Shown one piece after another: positions 4,328 to 7,172 of a stretch of 7,172 nucleotides of DNA. The first letter of the stretch is position 1. Every line of letters begins with the position of its first letter. The translations under genes and the position numbers were made by a program. The notes under the pieces are model-generated. The model was not told the DNA's origin, ran no database searches, and saw only the letters and a program-made list of their open reading frames with translations. Source of the stretch: an uncultured Anaerosacchariphilus sp. (GTDB lineage Bacteria > Bacillota > Clostridia > Lachnospirales > Lachnospiraceae); NCBI GenBank assembly GCA_934402125.1, contig CAKRTY010000075.1:1-7172 (forward strand), given 5' to 3'.

Positions 4328-7172
4328 ATGACCATAGAAGAATTGCAGAGCTATGAGCTTGTGGAGAAGCGTGAGATCGAAGAGCTTCATTCCGTGGGCT
4401 ATTACCTGAAGCATAAGAAAACAGGGGCGAAAATCTGCCTCTTATCCAACGATGACGAGAACAAGGTATTCTATATCGGCTTTCGTACCCCGGCGCCGGA
4501 CGATACGGGCGTAGCCCATATCCTGGAACATTCGGTGCTGTGCGGTTCCAGGGAATTCCCGGTGAAGGATCCTTTCATTGAGCTGGCAAAGGGTTCCTTA
4601 AATACCTTCCTGAACGCCATGACCTACCCGGATAAGACCGTATACCCCATCGCAAGCTGCAACGATACGGACTTCCAGAACCTGATTCATGTATACATGG
4701 ATGCGGTATTCTATCCGAACATCTACGACAGGGAAGAGATCTTCTGCCAGGAGGGCTGGCATTATGAGATGGAGCAGGAGGACGGCGAGCTGACCCTGAA
4801 CGGCGTGGTGTACAATGAGATGAAGGGCGCTTTTTCTTCTCCGGAGGGCGTGCTGGAGCGGGAGATTCTGAATTCTCTTTACCCGGATACCACCTACGCC
4901 AATGAGTCCGGCGGAGACCCGGAATTTATTCCGGATCTGACCAGGGAGCAGTTCCTGGATTTCCACAGCCGCTATTACCACCCCTCCAACAGCTATATCT
5001 TCCTGTACGGAAACTGCGATATGGCAGAGAAGCTTCAGTGGCTGGACGAAAAGTACCTGAGCCATTACGACTATCTGGAGATTGACTCCGAGGTCCGCAC
5101 CCAGGCGCCCTTTGAGAACATGCGGGAGGTCGTGAAGGAGTACTCTATTTCCGCCGAGGAGAGCGAGGAAGATCATACCTATCTGTCCTACAACAAGTCC
5201 GTGGGAGATACTCTGGACGCGAAGCTTTACCTGGCGATGCAGGTGCTGGAATATATGCTGCTGACAGCTGCCGGAGCGCCCTTAAAGCAGGCGCTTTTAG
5301 ATGCCGGGATCGGACAGGATATCATGAGCTCCTACGACAACGGCGTGAAGCAGCCGATATTCTCGATTATAGCGAAAAACGCCAACGAAGCCCAGAAGGA
5401 CGCGTTTGTAGAGGTGATTGAAGGCACCTTAAGGAAGCTGGCAGAGGAGGGGCTGGACGAAAAAGCCCTGCGTGCCGGAATCAACTATTTTGAGTTCCGC
5501 TACCGGGAGGCAGATTTTGGAAATTATCCCGCCGGCCTGATGTACGGCCTGCAGGCCTTCGACAGCTGGCTTTATCAGGACGACAGCGCCTTCCTGCATC
5601 TGGAGGCACTGGACAATTTCGCGTTTCTGAAGGAGCAGGTGGGCAAGGGCTATTTTGAGGGACTGATCCGGAAATATCTGCTGGAGAATCCCCACGGTTC
5701 CCTGGTGCTGATCCGGCCGAAGAAGGGTCTGACCGCAGAGCAGGATGAGAAGCTGGCGAAAAAGCTGGCAGCCTACCGGGACAGCCTGAGCATGGAAGAA
5801 AAGCAGCGGATTGTGGCGTTTACCAGACATCTGAAGGAGTACCAGAGCGAGCCCTCCCCCCAGGAGGATCTGGCGAAGATTCCGCTTCTTGCCCGGGAGG
5901 ACATTGAGAAGAAGGCCCAGCCCTTCCAGAATGAGCTTCGAAAAGCCGGAGATACGGAAGTTCTGTATCATGACCTGGTTACCAACGGCATTGGCTACGT
6001 GGATCTGGTGTTCCGGGCAGGCGGCATTCCCGTGGAGTTGATTCCCTATCTGGGACTTCTGAAGGCGGCCTTAGGCCAGTTGGATACGGAGCATTATACC
6101 TACGGGGAGTTCTCCAACGAGCTGAACCTGCATACAGGCGGTATCAGCTGCAGCGTGGGAAGCTATGATAGCGTAAAGAATCCAAAGGATTACCAGGCGG
6201 TATTTGAGGTAAAGAGTAAGGCCCTCTACGGGGAGCTTCCGGTGGCCTTTTCCATGATACGGGAAATGCTGCTGACCTCGAAGCTTCAGGATAAGAAGCG
6301 TCTTCGGGAAATCGTGTCGGAGACCAGATCCCGTCAGCAGATGGCCTTCCAGACCTCGGGACACTCCATGGCGGCCCTGCGTGCCATGTCCTACTTCTTA
6401 TCCAGCGCCGCGTTCTCCGATATGACCGGCGGCGTGGACTTCTATCGCTTCATTGAGGAGCTGGACGGACAGTTTGAGGATCGGTGGGAGACAGCGGCAG
6501 AGAACCTGGCGAAGCTTGGACGGATTCTGTTCTGCCCGGAGAATCTCCTGGTAAGCTATACCGGAGAGGCAGAGAGTCTGAAGGGACTGGAGGACGAGGT
6601 GAAAAAGCTTTCAGCCTCCCTGCATCCGGATACGGGCGCGGAGCAGAAGGCGTGGGCGCTGGTTCCGGAGCATAAGAACGAGGGACTGAAGACCTCCGCC
6701 CAGATTCAGTATGTGGCCCGGGCCGGCAGCTTCCGGGCAGCGGGACTTCCCTACACAGGAGCCCTGAAGGTGCTGCGGATCATTATGAGCTATGATTACC
6801 TGTGGAACAATATCCGCGTCAAGGGCGGCGCCTACGGCTGTATGAACAACTACACCCGCACCGGCAGCGGCTACCTGGTATCCTACCGGGATCCGAACCT
6901 TCGGAAGACCAATCAGATCTATGAGGAAAGCGTGGACTACACCGAGAACTTCGACGTATCGGAGCGGGATATGACCAAGTACATCATCGGAACCATCAGC
7001 TCTATGGATACGCCGCTGAACGCCAGGGCAAAGGGAATGCGCTCCTTAAGCGCCTTTCTGACCGGCGTGACAGAGGAGCAGGTGCAGAAAGAGCGGGATC
7101 AGGTGCTTGGCTGCGGGATCGCGGAGATCCGGGCGCTGGCGCCGTATCTCAAGGCCATGCTGTCCCAGAACC
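4328..7172 (+). CDS. M16C family zinc metallopeptidase (PreP/insulinase-like), 3' end outside window
   Basis: The frame stays open from the ATG at 4328 to the window edge, giving 948 codons. M16C proteins are usually near 970 residues, so only a short tail should be missing. The family degrades peptides up to small unfolded proteins inside a closed two-half chamber. The inverted zinc motif HILEH (His64, Glu67, His68) sits in a typical context followed by SVLCGSREFPVKDPF, and the distal zinc ligand is Glu164 in YNEMKGAFSSP. SLNTFLNAMTYPDKTVYP (about 91-108) is another family signature. The linker region near residues 470-540 matches the M16C-associated hinge. The C-terminal half contains DLVFRAGG and IRVKGGAYG, the latter carrying the Arg and Tyr that help position substrate. 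No signal peptide is present, so it is probably cytoplasmic, clearing peptides. AGGAG (4316-4320) lies seven bases before the ATG. It has its own promoter after the ptsH terminator, so functional linkage to the PTS is not implied. Confidence 0.93.
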   Translation, partial: MTIEELQSYELVEKREIEELHSVGYYLKHKKTGAKICLLSNDDENKVFYIGFRTPAPDDTGVAHILEHSVLCGSREFPVKDPFIELAKGSLNTFLNAMTYPDKTVYPIASCNDTDFQNLIHVYMDAVFYPNIYDREEIFCQEGWHYEMEQEDGELTLNGVVYNEMKGAFSSPEGVLEREILNSLYPDTTYANESGGDPEFIPDLTREQFLDFHSRYYHPSNSYIFLYGNCDMAEKLQWLDEKYLSHYDYLEIDSEVRTQAPFENMREVVKEYSISAEESEEDHTYLSYNKSVGDTLDAKLYLAMQVLEYMLLTAAGAPLKQALLDAGIGQDIMSSYDNGVKQPIFSIIAKNANEAQKDAFVEVIEGTLRKLAEEGLDEKALRAGINYFEFRYREADFGNYPAGLMYGLQAFDSWLYQDDSAFLHLEALDNFAFLKEQVGKGYFEGLIRKYLLENPHGSLVLIRPKKGLTAEQDEKLAKKLAAYRDSLSMEEKQRIVAFTRHLKEYQSEPSPQEDLAKIPLLAREDIEKKAQPFQNELRKAGDTEVLYHDLVTNGIGYVDLVFRAGGIPVELIPYLGLLKAALGQLDTEHYTYGEFSNELNLHTGGISCSVGSYDSVKNPKDYQAVFEVKSKALYGELPVAFSMIREMLLTSKLQDKKRLREIVSETRSRQQMAFQTSGHSMAALRAMSYFLSSAAFSDMTGGVDFYRFIEELDGQFEDRWETAAENLAKLGRILFCPENLLVSYTGEAESLKGLEDEVKKLSASLHPDTGAEQKAWALVPEHKNEGLKTSAQIQYVARAGSFRAAGLPYTGALKVLRIIMSYDYLWNNIRVKGGAYGCMNNYTRTGSGYLVSYRDPNLRKTNQIYEESVDYTENFDVSERDMTKYIIGTISSMDTPLNARAKGMRSLSAFLTGVTEEQVQKERDQVLGCGIAEIRALAPYLKAMLSQN

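Noticed and set aside
4598..6364. Several minus-strand frames of 97-192 codons across the peptidase gene
   Set aside because: All are antisense to a strongly recognisable M16C protein and have no ribosome sites or domain features.

Overview
The window looks like a chromosomal segment of a gut-type clostridium, most likely a Lachnospiraceae member. The evidence is moderate GC, strong AGGAGG-type ribosome binding sites, sigma-A promoters, Firmicutes-type BioY, PtsI and HPr proteins, and a PreP-like M16C peptidase of the kind common in that family. No species can be named from this alone.

Layout. Bases 1-74 hold three consecutive short hairpins. The last (47-74) has a bulged T and touches the stop codon of the first gene; it may be the end of an IS200/IS605-type element lying to the left. 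A Core-2/I-branching-type glycosyltransferase runs on the minus strand (70-921). Bases 922-1160 are a divergent promoter region. It feeds a 59-residue, highly charged small protein (1161-1340) and, on the other strand, the glycosyltransferase. Then come bioY (biotin uptake S component, 1408-1995), ptsI (enzyme I, 2220-3839), ptsH (HPr, 3921-4178), a strong intrinsic terminator (4194-4230), and an M16C metallopeptidase starting at 4328 that runs off the right edge.

How the parts work. ptsI and ptsH encode the two general cytoplasmic proteins of the PEP-dependent sugar phosphotransferase system. They appear to form one transcription unit with enzyme I first, ending at the terminator after ptsH. 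bioY has its own sigma-A promoter. An inverted repeat matching the Firmicutes BirA operator pattern covers its -35 box, so it should be shut off when biotin is plentiful. The peptidase has its own extended -10 promoter and is a separate unit.

Points most worth a second look: HPr has Arg at position 46, where Firmicutes HPr normally carries the regulatory Ser phosphorylated by HPr kinase; the BirA-like operator at bioY; the hairpin cluster at the left edge; a potentially structured leader before ptsI; and two mutually exclusive leader hairpins before the peptidase, one of which would hide its Shine-Dalgarno. I found no clear sign of a wholly new multi-gene system. The genes are mostly housekeeping, and the novelty is in regulatory details.
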